Notes: generated from the letters alone by a model not told the origin. A stretch of 64,000 nt of DNA from Desulfoarculaceae bacterium (GCA_019429465.1 JAHYIV010000006.1:53091-117090), one strand, 5' to 3'. Shown: positions 24,303-35,041, counted from the stretch's first letter. Program-made: numbers and translations.

Positions 24303-25697
24303 TTATTTCCCCAGGCAGAACTGTTTGAAAATAAGATCGAGAATATCCTCCGTGGTGGTAACGCCTACTATGGTGTCAAGCTCGGCCAGACATTCCTGGA
24401 GGTCGATAGCCAGCAGATCGCTGGTGATTTCAGCCTGCAGACCTTCCAGCGCCCGGCCACTGGCCGCATAAGCCCGCAACAGGGCATCTTTGTGGCGGAG
24501 ATTCGGCGTGCAGCCAACATCCTCCCACTGCTCACTGTTGCCGACCACGGCCTTGAAAATGGCCTGTTTCAGCTCGCCGATTCCCTGCTGCTCTTTGGCC
24601 GATATCTGAATAATGGCCAGGGTGCGATCACGAAAGCTCCCTAGATCCGGTAACTTGCCCGGCAGCAGATCCCTCTTGTTGGCAACGAGGATGACCGGTT
24701 TATGTTGGATACTGCGAAACAGTTCCTGGTCTGCGGCACTGACCGCTCTGGCCAGATCAATCATGAACAGGACAATATCGGCCTGTTTTATCTGCTCCCT
24801 GGCCCGCTGGATTCCCAGCTCTTCCACTTCTTCAGCATTGTCACGAATCCCCGCAGTATCAACGATGCGAACCGGTATCCCGGCAATGTCGACATACTCC
24901 TCGATGGTATCCCGGGTGGTCCCGGGAATGGCGGTGACCAAGGCCCGTTCTTCCTGGAGGAGAGTGTTGAGCAGACTGGACTTTCCCACATTGGGCAGCC
25001 CGGCAATGACCACGGTAATCCCTTCCCGGAAGATCTTTCCCTGATCGGCAAGGAGCAGCAGGGCAGCAAGGGGGCCTCTGACTCTGGTCTCAAGCAGCAG
25101 GCTGAGCTCAGCATGATTGATAATCTCTTTGTCTTCATCTGGAAAATCAATGGCGACCTCGACTATAGCTCGCATATGAACCAGGGCCTGGCGGATGGTG
25201 TCGACCTGCTCATAGAGCCTGCCGGAGAGCTGGCCCTGAGCCAGCTCGATCCCTTTCCTGGTCCTGGCCGAGAGCAGATCAATCACGGCCTCTGCCCGGG
25301 TCAGGTCGATGCGGCCATTGAGGAAGGCGCGTTTGGTAAATTCGCCGGCTTCTGCCAGACGTACCGGATAGTGGAGCAGGAGCTCAAGGATGGATTGGAG
25401 GAGAAGAAAGTTGCCATGACCGTGGATCTCGACCACATCCTCACGGGTATAGGTCTTGGGGGCCTGCATAAAAACGGCAAGAACCTCGTCAATGATTTTT
25501 TTCTTAGCCGTGGCTCCGGTGGTGACAATATGGCCGTAATAGAGCTGATGGCTGCGAAAGGAACAGGCTGGGTCGTGGGGTTGAAAGATCTGCTGCAGCA
25601 CCTCAAAGGCTCGGGGCCCGCTCATGCGGATCACCCCGATCCCGCCGGCGCCGGGAGGGGTGGAGATGGCGGCGATAGTATCGTTTTCAATAGGCAT
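24303..25697 (-). CDS. mnmE: tRNA modification GTPase MnmE
   Basis: 464 residues. The N-terminal tetrahydrofolate-binding domain starts DTIAAISTPPGAGGIGVIRMSG. The G domain has GLPNVGKSSL, GTTRDTIEE, DTAGIRD and NKRD, and the protein ends FCLGK with the catalytic cysteine. With MnmG (30838) it makes the 5-carboxymethylaminomethyl modification of wobble U34. It closes the rpmH-rnpA-yidD-yidC-jag-mnmE block. Confidence 0.97.
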   Translation of the reverse strand: MPIENDTIAAISTPPGAGGIGVIRMSGPRAFEVLQQIFQPHDPACSFRSHQLYYGHIVTTGATAKKKIIDEVLAVFMQAPKTYTREDVVEIHGHGNFLLLQSILELLLHYPVRLAEAGEFTKRAFLNGRIDLTRAEAVIDLLSARTRKGIELAQGQLSGRLYEQVDTIRQALVHMRAIVEVAIDFPDEDKEIINHAELSLLLETRVRGPLAALLLLADQGKIFREGITVVIAGLPNVGKSSLLNTLLQEERALVTAIPGTTRDTIEEYVDIAGIPVRIVDTAGIRDNAEEVEELGIQRAREQIKQADIVLFMIDLARAVSAADQELFRSIQHKPVILVANKRDLLPGKLPDLGSFRDRTLAIIQISAKEQQGIGELKQAIFKAVVGNSEQWEDVGCTPNLRHKDALLRAYAASGRALEGLQAEITSDLLAIDLQECLAELDTIVGVTTTEDILDLIFKQFCLGK

Positions 25698-25828
25698 TAG
25701 GCATTGTTCTGATCAGTTCGAGACGATTGGTTGTACCACGGAAGGGGGGCATCCTCGCTGGTTCCTGATCTGGCAACCAAAGACCATGGTAATAATACAG
25801 GGCGGTCAGGCGTAAGGCCTGCCCCTAC

Positions 25829-26767
25829 TTATTCGTTCTCACTGTTCCCGGTTGCAGGCTTGTTGCCTTTACCCCTTCTGCCGCGGCGGGATTGAGGACG
25901 TTTTCTGCTGCCGCCACCGGTATTGGGCTTGCTGCCGGGCTTATAAATAAGGATTTTTTTAAACAGGCCATCGCCCACGCTGCGGCTGTGTATCTCTTTG
26001 TCATCCTGCAAGGCCATATGCACAACACGTCTTTCGGATGGGTTGAGGGAGGGGATGATCTGGGTCTTGCCATCTTCTTTGACCAGTGCCGCAAGTTCCC
26101 GGGCCTGATCCTCGAGTTCGTCCTGTCGTTTTTCCCTGAAATCACCGACGTCGATGGCGATTCGAACCCGTTCGGAGATCTTTCTGGCGGTAATCTTGCG
26201 AAGCAGATACTGCAGGCTGTCCAGGGTCTTTCCTTCCTGTCCGGTAAGGTCTTCTTCGAAATCGCCGATCACATGGCATCTGACTGAACTGCCTTGTGCC
26301 TCAATCTCAACCTTTGAGGGTAGGCCCATCAACTGGAGCAACCGGGTGAGTTCCTGCTGTACGCTATCAATACCTTCCTGGCTGAGTGTCTCTTCCATGG
26401 GTGGAGTGAGGGGAGCAATGTCCTCATCCTCTTCGCTCAAGGCCTCTGTGGCAAACGGTTCATCCTGGATACCGGCCACCGCCTCCGAGACAGGCTCTTT
26501 GGTTACCGGTGCTGCCTCCTGCTGAGCCGGCAGGGATTGTTTGATCGTCGGCGGTTCCTCAAGCTGGGTTTTCTTGGTCACAACAGCAGTCTTTTTGATC
26601 CTGGCCCGGATATGGGCTTTCTTGCGGATAAAACCGAAGATGCCGGTAGAACCTGTCTCTACCACTTCAATATCCAGGTTTTCCTGGGGTACTTGAAAAA
26701 AATCACAGGCCTGCTTGATCACATCCGCTACTGTTTTTCCCTGAAAATCTTTTTTCTCTAAAGACAT
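25829..26767 (-). CDS. jag: RNA-binding protein KhpB/Jag
   Basis: 312 residues. Jag-N domain (EKKDFQGKTVADVIKQACDFFQVPQENLDIEVVE; GSTGIFGFIRKKAHI), an acidic linker of about 80 residues, a KH domain (VRCHVIGDFEEDLTGQEGKTLDSLQYLL), then an R3H domain (LNPSERRVVHMALQDDKEIHSRSVGDGLFKKI) and a basic Gly/Arg tail. Usual position between yidC and mnmE. Start at ATG 26767 after GAAGGAT. Confidence 0.93.
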   Translation of the reverse strand: MSLEKKDFQGKTVADVIKQACDFFQVPQENLDIEVVETGSTGIFGFIRKKAHIRARIKKTAVVTKKTQLEEPPTIKQSLPAQQEAAPVTKEPVSEAVAGIQDEPFATEALSEEDEDIAPLTPPMEETLSQEGIDSVQQELTRLLQLMGLPSKVEIEAQGSSVRCHVIGDFEEDLTGQEGKTLDSLQYLLRKITARKISERVRIAIDVGDFREKRQDELEDQARELAALVKEDGKTQIIPSLNPSERRVVHMALQDDKEIHSRSVGDGLFKKILIYKPGSKPNTGGGSRKRPQSRRGRRGKGNKPATGNSENE

Positions 26768-26884
26768 GAAATATCCTTCAATGGTCACTTATTATCATCT
26801 GTTGATCCGTGTATATCCTCTGCGCTATGGGCGACGAGAACGAAAAAATGCGCAAATATAAAAATGATACACAGAAGAGAAGAA

Positions 26885-28549
26885 CTACGCCACCAGTGGC
26901 TTGTTCGCTTGTCTGTTGATTAGATATTGCTGCAGGATAGCCAGCAGATTGTTAATAAACCAGTACAGAACCAGACCTGAGGCAAAATTCAAGAACATGA
27001 AAGTGAAAATAACCGGCAAGAACAGCATGATCTTGGCCTGGGTGGGATCCGCAGTGGTTGGTGTCATCTTCTGTTGCAGGAACATGGAGGCCCCCATGAG
27101 CAGGGTAAGTACCGGGATACCTCCGAGGTAGGGAATATCTATGCCGATCATCAACCGGTCAGGGGCGGAAAGATCGCTGATCCAGAGCATGAAAGGGGCA
27201 TGGCGCAGCTCAATGGACATGAGCAGCACCTTGTACAGGGCGAAAAATACCGGAATCTGCAGGACCATGGGCAGACAGCCGCCAAGGGGATTTACCTTGT
27301 AGGTCTTGTAGAGGTTCATGACCTCCTTGTTCATCATGGCTGGATCGTCTTTGTATTTTTCCTTGAGCTTGACCATCTTTGGCTGCAGTTTCTGCATATT
27401 CTTCATGGACTTGAGACCCTTCTGGGCAATGGGCCAGAAGGCAAGTTTGAAGGCAATGGTCACCAGGATGATGGCGATCCCGTAATTCTTGACATAGGTG
27501 TGGAAGAAATTCAGCAGCAAGAGGGTGGGTTTGGCCATGATGTCAAACCAGCCAAAATTGACGGCTTCATCCAGATTATATCCTGTCTTCTCAAGTAGGG
27601 AAAGTTTCTTGGGGCCAAAATAAGCGTGATATGTATAAACCTTTTCCTGGCCGGGCTGCAGCACGTCGAGATCGCCGCCGACCTTCATGGTTACCAGTTT
27701 ACCCATTTGTTGCATGGTCACACTGGTTCCACCTTCATTGCCCGGCAGGATGCCGCACATGAAATAGGTGCTGTCATAAGCGGCCCAATCTACCTTCCCT
27801 TGCACTGTCTTAGGCCCTTCTATTAATTCCTTGCTGGTGAACTCCTGACGCTGACCATCCATAAAGAGTGCCGGGCCGCTGAAGAGGGCAATCATGGAGC
27901 CAGTCGTTTCTTTTTCAAAGGGAAGGTTGGCCTGGTGTAGGAGGGCAGAGCCCTGCAGCGGCGTGGAAGATGTATTCTTTACCCGAAATACGAGCTCCAT
28001 GAGATAGGTGGTACGATCAAAGCGGTAGCTTCGCTCCAGCTCAAGGCCTGATTCGTTGACGCCCTTCATGGTGAGTGTGCTTGCTGTTTCAGCTCCGTGA
28101 AACTTTACTTTATCTCTGTCTGCGCTGTAAAATGTGTTGATGGCGGCCACGCCCCCCCAGGAAAATGTGAGAGGAAACCCCTCCTGTTCCGTGGTGTTGA
28201 CAAGTTGCACTCCGGCAGAGTCTTTGGCCCGGCTCTCATTGTACCCCTTCAGGATAAAACTTTTGACGGCGCCGCCATTTTCAGTGATCACCGCGCTGTA
28301 GAGCTCGGTGTCTATGGTAATGTCACGGGCCGGACGAACTGGCGCAGCAGATGGCGTCAAGGGCTGTTGCCGAGTTTCTTGTCCCGGAGATGTCAGCTGG
28401 GCGTTCTGGTCGGGGGCAGATGGCGTTGGTGCGAATGCCGCCTGCTCTCTCACCACCTGTTGAGGGGCGAGGTCGACAAAAAAGTATTGATAGCCAACTA
28501 AAATAACAAACGAAATTACGACAGCCAGCAGTATTCTATAGGTGTCCAT
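26885..28549 (-). CDS. yidC: Membrane protein insertase YidC
   Basis: 554 residues. First membrane helix at the N-terminus (LLAVVISFVILVGYQYFFVD), a large periplasmic beta domain (about 60-330), then the conserved insertase core with GIAIILVTIAFKLAFWPIAQKGLKSM, PKMVKLKEKYKDDPAMMNKEVMNLYK and NPLGGCLPMVLQIPVFFALYKVL, and the last helices. Length is normal for a Gram-negative YidC. Confidence 0.96.
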   Translation of the reverse strand: MDTYRILLAVVISFVILVGYQYFFVDLAPQQVVREQAAFAPTPSAPDQNAQLTSPGQETRQQPLTPSAAPVRPARDITIDTELYSAVITENGGAVKSFILKGYNESRAKDSAGVQLVNTTEQEGFPLTFSWGGVAAINTFYSADRDKVKFHGAETASTLTMKGVNESGLELERSYRFDRTTYLMELVFRVKNTSSTPLQGSALLHQANLPFEKETTGSMIALFSGPALFMDGQRQEFTSKELIEGPKTVQGKVDWAAYDSTYFMCGILPGNEGGTSVTMQQMGKLVTMKVGGDLDVLQPGQEKVYTYHAYFGPKKLSLLEKTGYNLDEAVNFGWFDIMAKPTLLLLNFFHTYVKNYGIAIILVTIAFKLAFWPIAQKGLKSMKNMQKLQPKMVKLKEKYKDDPAMMNKEVMNLYKTYKVNPLGGCLPMVLQIPVFFALYKVLLMSIELRHAPFMLWISDLSAPDRLMIGIDIPYLGGIPVLTLLMGASMFLQQKMTPTTADPTQAKIMLFLPVIFTFMFLNFASGLVLYWFINNLLAILQQYLINRQANKPLVA

Positions 28550-28665
28550 ACCATGTCCCTGAATTGATTCGCTCCAGCAAAGAGAGCCTATAAATAAAAA
28601 AGCCGTTCTTCAATCTCTCTGATGCTCGACTTGGTTCTCGTGTCCATTTTCGGGAGAAGAAGGTG

Positions 28666-28920
28666 TTATTGAACAGGATCATACCCGCCCCGACAGAAGG
28701 GATGGCAGCGCAGCAGGCGACGGGCGGCGAGATAGGCGCCTCGCCATGGACCATAACGCTCTATCGCCTCAATTGCATATGTCGAGCAGGTGGGAGTAAA
28801 ACGACAAGTTGGTGGGAGTAAGGGGGAGATAAAATACTGGTACCCCTTGATAAACCTGATGAAAATTTTTTTTATGGGCAGACCCCTATTCATGGAAGAT
28901 AGCCTGTATGATGGCATCAC
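28666..28920 (-). CDS. yidD: Membrane protein insertion efficiency factor YidD
   Basis: 84 residues. [29 protein letters not shown] and GGYDPV at the end are diagnostic. Its start overlaps the rnpA stop (GTGATG, either GTG 28920 or ATG 28917); translation may also begin at the Met of MNRGLPIKK (28893), none having a clear ribosome site. Conserved neighbour of rnpA and yidC. Confidence 0.93.
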   Translation of the reverse strand: MMPSYRLSSMNRGLPIKKIFIRFIKGYQYFISPLLPPTCRFTPTCSTYAIEAIERYGPWRGAYLAARRLLRCHPFCRGGYDPVQ

Positions 28921-29252
28921 GCTGCCGAGCCGCAGGCAGCGACCGCCTGATTAACGTCAGCAGTTGAGCCAAGCGCCACTCCCGGACGAAGAGCAAAGAT
29001 GATATCAGCACATTGCGGGTACAATTCCCGATGCAGGCGAAAAGATTCTCTGATTATCCGTTTGATTCGATTTCTCTTCACGGCCCCTTTAATCTGCCTG
29101 TGTATGCTGATCCCGATTCTGCTGTGTTCAAGTGTGTTGTGGTGAAAAATCAGGGTAAATCCTTTGCCATGCAGACGCTTGCCCTGTTTATACACCTGTT
29201 CAAACTCCCAGCCCTTGCGCAGCAGATGATTCTTCTGGAGTTTGAACACCAC
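28917..29252 (-). CDS. rnpA: Ribonuclease P protein component
   Basis: 111 residues. [23 protein letters not shown] at the N-terminus and the RNR motif in [18 protein letters not shown] are typical. Begins with GTG seven bases after the rpmH stop, so rpmH and rnpA are co-translated. The C-terminal 20 residues are Ala/Gly rich. Confidence 0.93.
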   Translation of the reverse strand: MVFKLQKNHLLRKGWEFEQVYKQGKRLHGKGFTLIFHHNTLEHSRIGISIHRQIKGAVKRNRIKRIIRESFRLHRELYPQCADIIFALRPGVALGSTADVNQAVAACGSAA

Positions 29253-29259
29253 GTCACAA

Positions 29260-29397
29260 TCAGGCAGACAGTCGCTTGCGTCCCTTGGCTCGGCGGGCGT
29301 TTAAAATAGCACGACCGGCAGCGGTGCTCATGCGGTGACGAAAACCATGTTTACGTGCACGTTTAATATTACTTGGTTGAAAGGTACGTTTACTCAT
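29260..29397 (-). CDS. rpmH: 50S ribosomal protein L34
   Basis: 45 residues: begins [22 protein letters not shown] and ends GRKRLSA, the near-invariant L34 pattern. It is the first gene of the conserved rpmH-rnpA-yidD-yidC-jag-mnmE block. Its message starts at a consensus promoter about 260 bases upstream, giving a long leader. Confidence 0.97.
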   Translation of the reverse strand: MSKRTFQPSNIKRARKHGFRHRMSTAAGRAILNARRAKGRKRLSA

Positions 29398-29660
29398 CAC
29401 TCACTCCTGGTCCATGGTATCCATGGGTATTACTGATTTGAGGAACTGTTGCGAAATAACCAGTATCTCTCTGGCCGGTTCGTTATAGACTTTTATACCG
29501 TTGTTACTGTTACTTAGATACTATTGATTTTGCCCGATGGCTTGCCAGTCGGGAAGATTTGCAACACTGAAGATCTTGTTGATCTTTCGGCCCTGACAAG
29601 TCTGCCTGACTTTTTATTAACGCAATGTGACATGCGCAAGACAAAAATTACGAAACAAAT

Positions 29661-29690
29661 ATTATAAACACAGATGGCGTCAACTGTCAA
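29661..29690 (-). promoter_or_regulatory. Consensus sigma-70 promoter for rpmH operon
   Basis: On the minus strand TTGACA (29690-29685) and TATAAT (29666-29661) are both perfect, separated by 18 bp. Transcription would begin near 29654, about 257 bases before the rpmH ATG. I found no DnaA boxes (TTATCCACA) in the surrounding 580-bp spacer, so an adjacent origin is not supported. Confidence 0.75.
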
Positions 29691-29845
29691 ACATTTTCAC
29701 TGCACTTGCGGGCTTCACTTGCAGAAGCAGGTAAGCTGTGCTACTTTTCATCTTGTATTGGAAACATGATTTTTTTCCTTTTAACCTGAATCCTGCAATT
29801 GGTTGAGCGGTGAGGCTGTTGAGGCGGGTGCAAAGCCAAGGCCGC

Positions 29846-29925
29846 AGACCATTTTCAGCGCAGACGCGGCAGGGCTAGGCCCATGCATGAAAATGGTGAA
29901 GCCAGGCGGTAGCCTATGTGCCCCT
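29846..29925. other. Inverted repeat in leader of methyltransferase-mnmG operon
   Basis: ACCATTTTCA and TGAAAATGGT form a perfect 10-bp inverted repeat enclosing a GC-rich segment (GACGCGGCAGGGCTAGG). It lies about 70 bp upstream of the methyltransferase start. No known riboswitch class was recognised. Confidence 0.4.
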
Positions 29926-29992
29926 ATCGCCAGCAGCATGCCGACCATTTGCAGGATCCAGGCCTAAACATTTTTAATAGTTGCGTGCCTTT

Positions 29993-30838
29993 ATGCCCAT
30001 ACCATCCGAAACAACACTGGCGGATATTGACTGGAACCTGTTGTGGCAGAATGCCAGAAAACAGAAGTCATGGTCCAGCAAGGGGCCGACTGACTGGGAC
30101 AGAAGGGCTGAGTCCTTTGCCTCCAGGAACGCCAACTCACCTTATGTCACGCTCTTGCTGGAGCGTCTGCCCCTGACCCCTGATCTCACCGTGCTTGATA
30201 TGGGGTCAGGGCCGGGAACGCTCTCTATCCCTCTGGCCGGATTGGTCCGTTCAGTAACCGCTGTTGACTACTCGGCTGGGATGCTTGATGCCCTGAACAG
30301 GAAGGTAAAAGAAGAGGATATTGAGAATATCCGGACCATTCAAGGGGCATGGGAGGATGACTGGCAGCAACTCGACATTGGAAAACACGATATTGCCATT
30401 GCCTCCCGTTCGCTGGCGGTGGCAAATCTCTCCCTTGCCCTGGAAAAATTGAATGCTCATGCCCGCGAGTATGTCTTCATCGCTGACCGGATATCGCCCA
30501 CTCCTTTCGATCCGGGTGCCTTTGCTGCCATCGGCCGGAAATTTCAGTCAGGCCCGGATTATATCTATACCGTCAACACCCTCTATGCCATGGGTATCCA
30601 TCCCTGTGTTGATATCCTGAAACTGGATCGGGACTACGTTTTTCGTGACATGGAAGAGGCCCTGCAGTCCTATGTCTGGATGTTCAAAGATCTCAGCGCT
30701 CGTGAAAGAGAAGCACTAACTGACTATGTCAGTGCAAAGGTCATTCATGTAGAGGGGAAACAGGTGACCCTGCGCCGTGAACATCCTCCCCGGTGGGCCC
30801 TTATCTGGTGGAAAAAAGATCGTCCCTTGGAGAAATAA
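29993..30838 (+). CDS. Class I SAM-dependent methyltransferase
   Basis: 281 residues. The SAM-binding motif [16 protein letters not shown] is followed by [14 protein letters not shown] and [16 protein letters not shown]. The N-terminal 50 residues ([24 protein letters not shown]) are seen in small-molecule methyltransferases of anaerobes. Substrate unknown. Its stop overlaps the mnmG start by one base, so the two are coupled, although functional linkage is not obvious. ATG 29993 chosen; a TTG at 29981 is possible. Confidence 0.78.
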   Translation: MPIPSETTLADIDWNLLWQNARKQKSWSSKGPTDWDRRAESFASRNANSPYVTLLLERLPLTPDLTVLDMGSGPGTLSIPLAGLVRSVTAVDYSAGMLDALNRKVKEEDIENIRTIQGAWEDDWQQLDIGKHDIAIASRSLAVANLSLALEKLNAHAREYVFIADRISPTPFDPGAFAAIGRKFQSGPDYIYTVNTLYAMGIHPCVDILKLDRDYVFRDMEEALQSYVWMFKDLSAREREALTDYVSAKVIHVEGKQVTLRREHPPRWALIWWKKDRPLEK

Positions 30839-32742
30839 TGGGAGAACAAGAAAATAATACCTACGATATTGTCGTGATTGGTGCCGGGCATGCCGGTTGT
30901 GAAGCCGCACTCGCTGCTGCTAGAATGGGATGCAAGACCCTGGTTGCCGTCATTAATGTGGATACCATTGGAGCCATGTCCTGTAACCCTGCCATTGGCG
31001 GCCTTGCCAAGGGGCATCTGGTGCGTGAGATCGACGCCCTTGGCGGTGAGATGGCCAGGAATATTGATGCCACCTCCATTCAGTTCAGGCGTCTCAACAC
31101 CAGCAAGGGTCCGGCAGTCCGTTCTTCTCGGGCCCAGGCGGATCGCCTGCTCTACCGTCTGCGGATGAAGTCCATCCTCGAGAATCAGGAAAACCTGGAG
31201 ATCCGCCAGACGGTGGTTGATTCGCTCATCGTCGAGGATGGCAGGATCCTCGGGCTTATTACCTCACTGGAGGAAGAGATCCGGGCCAAGGCGGTGGTGG
31301 TGGCCACCGGTACCTTCCTTAACGGTCTGATCCATGTGGGGCTCAGGAACTTCCCGGCCGGGCGCATGGGGGACAGCCCTTCAACCAGTCTGGCCAGATG
31401 GTTTAAGGAGGCTGGGTTTCAGGTGGGGAGGATGAAGACCGGCACGGTTCCGCGTCTTGCGGCCAACAGTATCAATTACTCGGATCTTGAAGCGCAGCAC
31501 AGCGATGAGCCGGCTGTTCATTTTTCTTTTGGCCTCACCGGGGATTATGTCCTGCCCCAGCGGCCCTGCCATGTCACCTATACCAATCCCCGCACCCATG
31601 CCATCATCAGGGCGGGAATCGATAAATCCCCCATGTATACCGGGATTATAGAAGGAATCGGGGCCAGGTATTGTCCCTCTATCGAGGACAAGGTCATGCG
31701 TTTCCCGGAAAAAGAGCGGCATCAGATCTTTCTGGAACCAGAGGGGCTTGACACCACCGAGGTCTATCCCAACGGACTGCCAACCAGCCTGCCCATGGCC
31801 ACCCAGGTGGCCATGATCCAGAGCATCAAAGGGCTGGAGCAGGCCAGGATTGTCCGGCCGGGCTATGCCATTGAATATGATTATGTGGACCCCCTGGAAC
31901 TCAAACCGTCGCTTGAGACCAAACGTATCCACGGTCTGTTTCTGGCCGGCCAGATCAACGGCACTTCAGGTTACGAGGAGGCAGCGGCTCAAGGGTTGAT
32001 GGCGGCGATCAATGGTGTTCATTATGTCAGGGGTCAGGCGCCGCTGGTGCTCGACCGCTCCCAGGCCTATATCGGGGTGCTCATTGATGATCTGGTCACC
32101 TGCGGCACCAAGGAGCCGTACCGCCTCTTTACCTCCCGGGCCGAGTACCGGCTGCTGCTGCGCGAGGATAACGCCGATACCCGTCTCTGCCGGATCGGCC
32201 ATGATATCGGCCTGCTGGATGATCAGGCTTATCTGCGGTATCAGGAAAAACAGGCTGCCATTGAGCAGGGTGTGCTTTTTCTTGAATCTATCCCGATAAA
32301 GCCGGGCAAGGCGACCAATGATGCCCTGCTGGCTCAGGGGAGTGTCGAGCTCAAGCAGAAGATTTCGCTGGCCGAACTCCTGCGCAGACCGGAGCTCGGG
32401 CTGGAACAACTGGCGCGGCTGCCTATGGATGCCGAAGTACAGCAACGTATCCAGCAACTGGCAGGGTCATCTGTCAGGGATGAGATCCAGCTGCAGATCA
32501 AATTCCATGGCTATATCCAGCGCCAGCAGGAGCAGGTGGATCGATTTAAAAAAATGGAGGCGCTTGCCCTCCCGGAAGACATGGAATATAAAGGTCTTTC
32601 AGGCCTTTCCAATGAGGCCGTGCAGAAATTGTCCACGGTGCGCCCCCTCTCCCTTGGTCAGGCCTCACGGATCTCGGGCATAACCCCGGCCGCGATTTCA
32701 GTCCTGCAGGTTCATTTGAAAAAAACGAAGAAGACATCATGA
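30838..32742 (+). CDS. mnmG: tRNA uridine-5-carboxymethylaminomethyl modification enzyme MnmG
   Basis: 634 residues, FAD-dependent partner of Mnm[20 protein letters not shown] (FAD dinucleotide fold), [43 protein letters not shown], and [20 protein letters not shown] are all conserved, as is the C-terminal MnmE-binding helical domain. ATG 30838 is preceded by GGAG. Divergent from the mnmE operon but in the same genomic neighbourhood. Confidence 0.97.
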   Translation: MGEQENNTYDIVVIGAGHAGCEAALAAARMGCKTLVAVINVDTIGAMSCNPAIGGLAKGHLVREIDALGGEMARNIDATSIQFRRLNTSKGPAVRSSRAQADRLLYRLRMKSILENQENLEIRQTVVDSLIVEDGRILGLITSLEEEIRAKAVVVATGTFLNGLIHVGLRNFPAGRMGDSPSTSLARWFKEAGFQVGRMKTGTVPRLAANSINYSDLEAQHSDEPAVHFSFGLTGDYVLPQRPCHVTYTNPRTHAIIRAGIDKSPMYTGIIEGIGARYCPSIEDKVMRFPEKERHQIFLEPEGLDTTEVYPNGLPTSLPMATQVAMIQSIKGLEQARIVRPGYAIEYDYVDPLELKPSLETKRIHGLFLAGQINGTSGYEEAAAQGLMAAINGVHYVRGQAPLVLDRSQAYIGVLIDDLVTCGTKEPYRLFTSRAEYRLLLREDNADTRLCRIGHDIGLLDDQAYLRYQEKQAAIEQGVLFLESIPIKPGKATNDALLAQGSVELKQKISLAELLRRPELGLEQLARLPMDAEVQQRIQQLAGSSVRDEIQLQIKFHGYIQRQQEQVDRFKKMEALALPEDMEYKGLSGLSNEAVQKLSTVRPLSLGQASRISGITPAAISVLQVHLKKTKKTS

Positions 32743-33557
32743 CCTATCCTGATATCGATCCCATCCTCCTCTCCATAGGCCCTCTGCATATTCGCTGGTA
32801 TGGGTTGATGTATGTTCTCGGGTTCATGGCCTGTTATTTTCTGGTGCGCCGTCAGATCCGGCTCTTCTCCTACCAGAAGCTGGAGCCCTATTTTGAAAAT
32901 CTGAATCTGGCGCTGATCATTTCGGTGGTACTCGGGGGACGTCTGGGGTATGTCCTGTTTTACAACCCTTCCTATTACCTCAATAATCCCCTTGAGATTC
33001 CGGCAATCTGGACCGGGGGCATGTCGTTTCATGGCGCCTGCATCGGGGTGCTTGTCGGCAGCTGGCTCTATCTGCGGAAAAAGAAAATTGATTACTGGAA
33101 GACAGCAGATATCTATGTGGTGACCGTGCCAATTGGTCTGGGGTTGGGGCGGCTGGGTAATTTTATCAACGGTGAGCTCTATGGTCGTACCACCGATCTG
33201 CCCTGGGGCATGATTTTTCCCGGAGGCGGCCCTCTGCCCCGGCACCCCTCACAGCTTTACGAGATGTTTCTCGAAGGGGTCGTGCTTTTCTGCATCCTCT
33301 GGTCGCAGAAGCAGAAGCCCTGGCAGGGGAATCTCCGCTGGCCGCATGGAAGTATGGTCTGCCTCTTCCTTATCTGCTACGGCCTGTTCCGCTTCCTGGT
33401 GGAATGGGTGCGGGAACCGGATCCGCAACTCGGGTTTCTCTTCGGGCTGCTGACCATGGGACAGCTTCTCAGTGCCCTGATGGTTGCAGGTGGTCTGATA
33501 CTCTGGATTATTCTTGGGTACTGGGAGGGCAGGCAGGACAAAGCAACTCGCAGATAA
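32739..33557 (+). CDS. lgt: Prolipoprotein diacylglyceryl transferase
   Basis: 272 residues, multi-pass inner-membrane enzyme that adds diacylglycerol to lipobox cysteines such as that of Pal at 137. Contains [21 protein letters not shown], the signature [37 protein letters not shown], and several hydrophobic helices. Overlaps mnmG by 4 bp. Confidence 0.96.
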   Translation: MTYPDIDPILLSIGPLHIRWYGLMYVLGFMACYFLVRRQIRLFSYQKLEPYFENLNLALIISVVLGGRLGYVLFYNPSYYLNNPLEIPAIWTGGMSFHGACIGVLVGSWLYLRKKKIDYWKTADIYVVTVPIGLGLGRLGNFINGELYGRTTDLPWGMIFPGGGPLPRHPSQLYEMFLEGVVLFCILWSQKQKPWQGNLRWPHGSMVCLFLICYGLFRFLVEWVREPDPQLGFLFGLLTMGQLLSALMVAGGLILWIILGYWEGRQDKATRR

Positions 33558-33577
33558 ATCAGTAATGTCCTTCCCGC

Positions 33578-33850
33578 TCAGAGTAATCCCTGGCGCATGG
33601 CACTCTGAACCAGGGAGACACTGTTTTTCTGGCAGAACTTCTTGAGCAGGTTGGCACGATGGCGCTCGATGGTCCTGGCGCTGATGCTCAGTTGTTCCGC
33701 CATTGATTTACTGGTATGCCCTTCGGCTACCAGAGTTAGAACCTCCTGCTCCCGACGGGTTACCTTGACAACGTTGTCACCAGGGTCGGTGAGCGCCGAT
33801 TGGATATTGATCGGAACTTCGTTCTGTTGCGTTATTGACTGGGCAGCCAT
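33578..33850 (-). CDS. Small LuxR-type HTH regulator
   Basis: 90 residues; essentially a stand-alone LuxR/GerE DNA-binding domain (VTRREQEVLTLVAEGHTSKSMAEQLSISARTIERHRANLLKKF) with a 30-residue N-terminal extension and no receiver domain. ATG 33850 is preceded by GGAG; the frame is open to 33949 but the extra sequence looks non-coding. Target unknown. Convergent with lgt. Confidence 0.75.
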   Translation of the reverse strand: MAAQSITQQNEVPINIQSALTDPGDNVVKVTRREQEVLTLVAEGHTSKSMAEQLSISARTIERHRANLLKKFCQKNSVSLVQSAMRQGLL

Positions 33851-34105
33851 CTCATTGCTCCGTTGTTGTGGGAATTCAGACCATAGGGCTTCAGGCACGT
33901 TCCTCGATATCTCCTGATTGAATGAACCAAAAAAGATAAATAACAACAAAACAAAAAGAATGCTGTCAACTAGCTGACATTCAGATAAAAAAAGGCACTT
34001 TTTCTTTAAGAAAAATGCTGTTCAGGATTTTTCTGCGGCCAGGCGAACCCGAGGTCGACCCTTTACTGCTTGACTCCGAAGGTCTTCTGACAACAAAATT
34101 TTTTT

Positions 34106-34759
34106 TTAGTGGCTGTATCCTTGCAGCAGGGTGAGGTCGGGGATGAGATAGCCGCCGTTTTTTTTCCTGAAGAGCACACCGGCCTGAAACATGTTGTTAA
34201 GGATTTTGGAGACGGTCTGACGGCTGCTGCCGACAATAGCGGCAATCTGGGTAGTGGTCAGGTTCGGGTTGATGGTAATTCCTTCCATGTCTCTGGTCCC
34301 GTTGTGGTGGGCCTCGTGCAGCAGGAAGTGGGTCAGGCGTTGGCAGACGTTCTTAAAGGCCAGATTATCGATGATGGAAAAGGATTGCTTGAGCAGTTTT
34401 CCCAGGACGCTGATGATGGGAAGGGTGAGAACTGGGTGGCTGATCATGTAGGAATATATATGTGCCGTGGGGATGAGGAGCAGGACAACGTCGTCCAGGG
34501 ATTTGACATGGGCCCTGGTGTGGCTTGTGTATATATCTCCAGGCCCTAGGATGACAAGAGAGAACTCCTTGTCATCGACGGCCAGATATATCTGGACCCG
34601 TCCGCTCTTGATGATGAAGACCAAGTTTTCTTCATGGCCGGGGGCAAAGAGAAAGGTGTCTTTGGGATAGCTCTTCTCGGTGAATTTGGCCCTGAGGTGA
34701 TGATTATCCGGACTTGCCAAATCGGTCAGGAGGTTCGTGGAGGACAAGGATGTCGGCAT
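34106..34759 (-). CDS. Crp/Fnr-family regulator resembling the CO sensor CooA
   Basis: 217 residues. N-terminal cyclic-nucleotide-like beta barrel (VFIIKSGRVQIYLAVDDKEFSLVILGPGDIYTSHTRA), a long dimer helix, and a C-terminal winged helix with NLTTTQIAAIVGSSRQTVSKILNNM. It starts with Met-Pro and has a His at the site of CooA His77 (in YTSHTR), while the CooA Cys75 position is Thr. GSSRQT in the recognition helix matches CooA. No Fnr-type cysteine set is present. AGGAG lies before the start. Heme or CO binding is an inference. Confidence 0.78.
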   Translation of the reverse strand: MPTSLSSTNLLTDLASPDNHHLRAKFTEKSYPKDTFLFAPGHEENLVFIIKSGRVQIYLAVDDKEFSLVILGPGDIYTSHTRAHVKSLDDVVLLLIPTAHIYSYMISHPVLTLPIISVLGKLLKQSFSIIDNLAFKNVCQRLTHFLLHEAHHNGTRDMEGITINPNLTTTQIAAIVGSSRQTVSKILNNMFQAGVLFRKKNGGYLIPDLTLLQGYSH

Positions 34760-34938
34760 GATGGAACTCCTGGGATAATAAGTGTCTGTTGAAAAGTGAC
34801 GGGAACTTCGTCCTGTTACCTTTTTGTGGCAGGCTGAAAAGAATGTTTAAGAAAAAAAGGTGGTGTCTGGAGCTTGTTACAGGTCAACGATTCTGTATAA
34901 CTGGAACGTGCGGTGAGCAGCAGAGGAGTCAGTCTGGT

Positions 34939-35021
34939 CTAACCCCAATGAACGGGATAAGTGCCTTTCGCAGCTCATTTGCTTGTGAAAAAAAACAAGA
35001 AAATGAGCTGTAAGGCACTAA
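34939..35021. repeat. Dispersed hairpin family C, copy 5 (covarying)
   Basis: Same layout as other copies, but the inner arms read AGCTCATTTGCTTG/CAAGAAAATGAGCT. Two base pairs differ from copies 1, 3 and 4 on both arms together (A-T to C-G, T-A to C-G), conserving the hairpin. Confidence 0.8.
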
Positions 35022-35041
35022 AAAATCCGGTGCAAAAGGTG

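Noticed and set aside
29398..29980. Replication origin next to rpmH
   Set aside because: Gene order suggests it, but no dnaA gene or DnaA-box cluster is visible.
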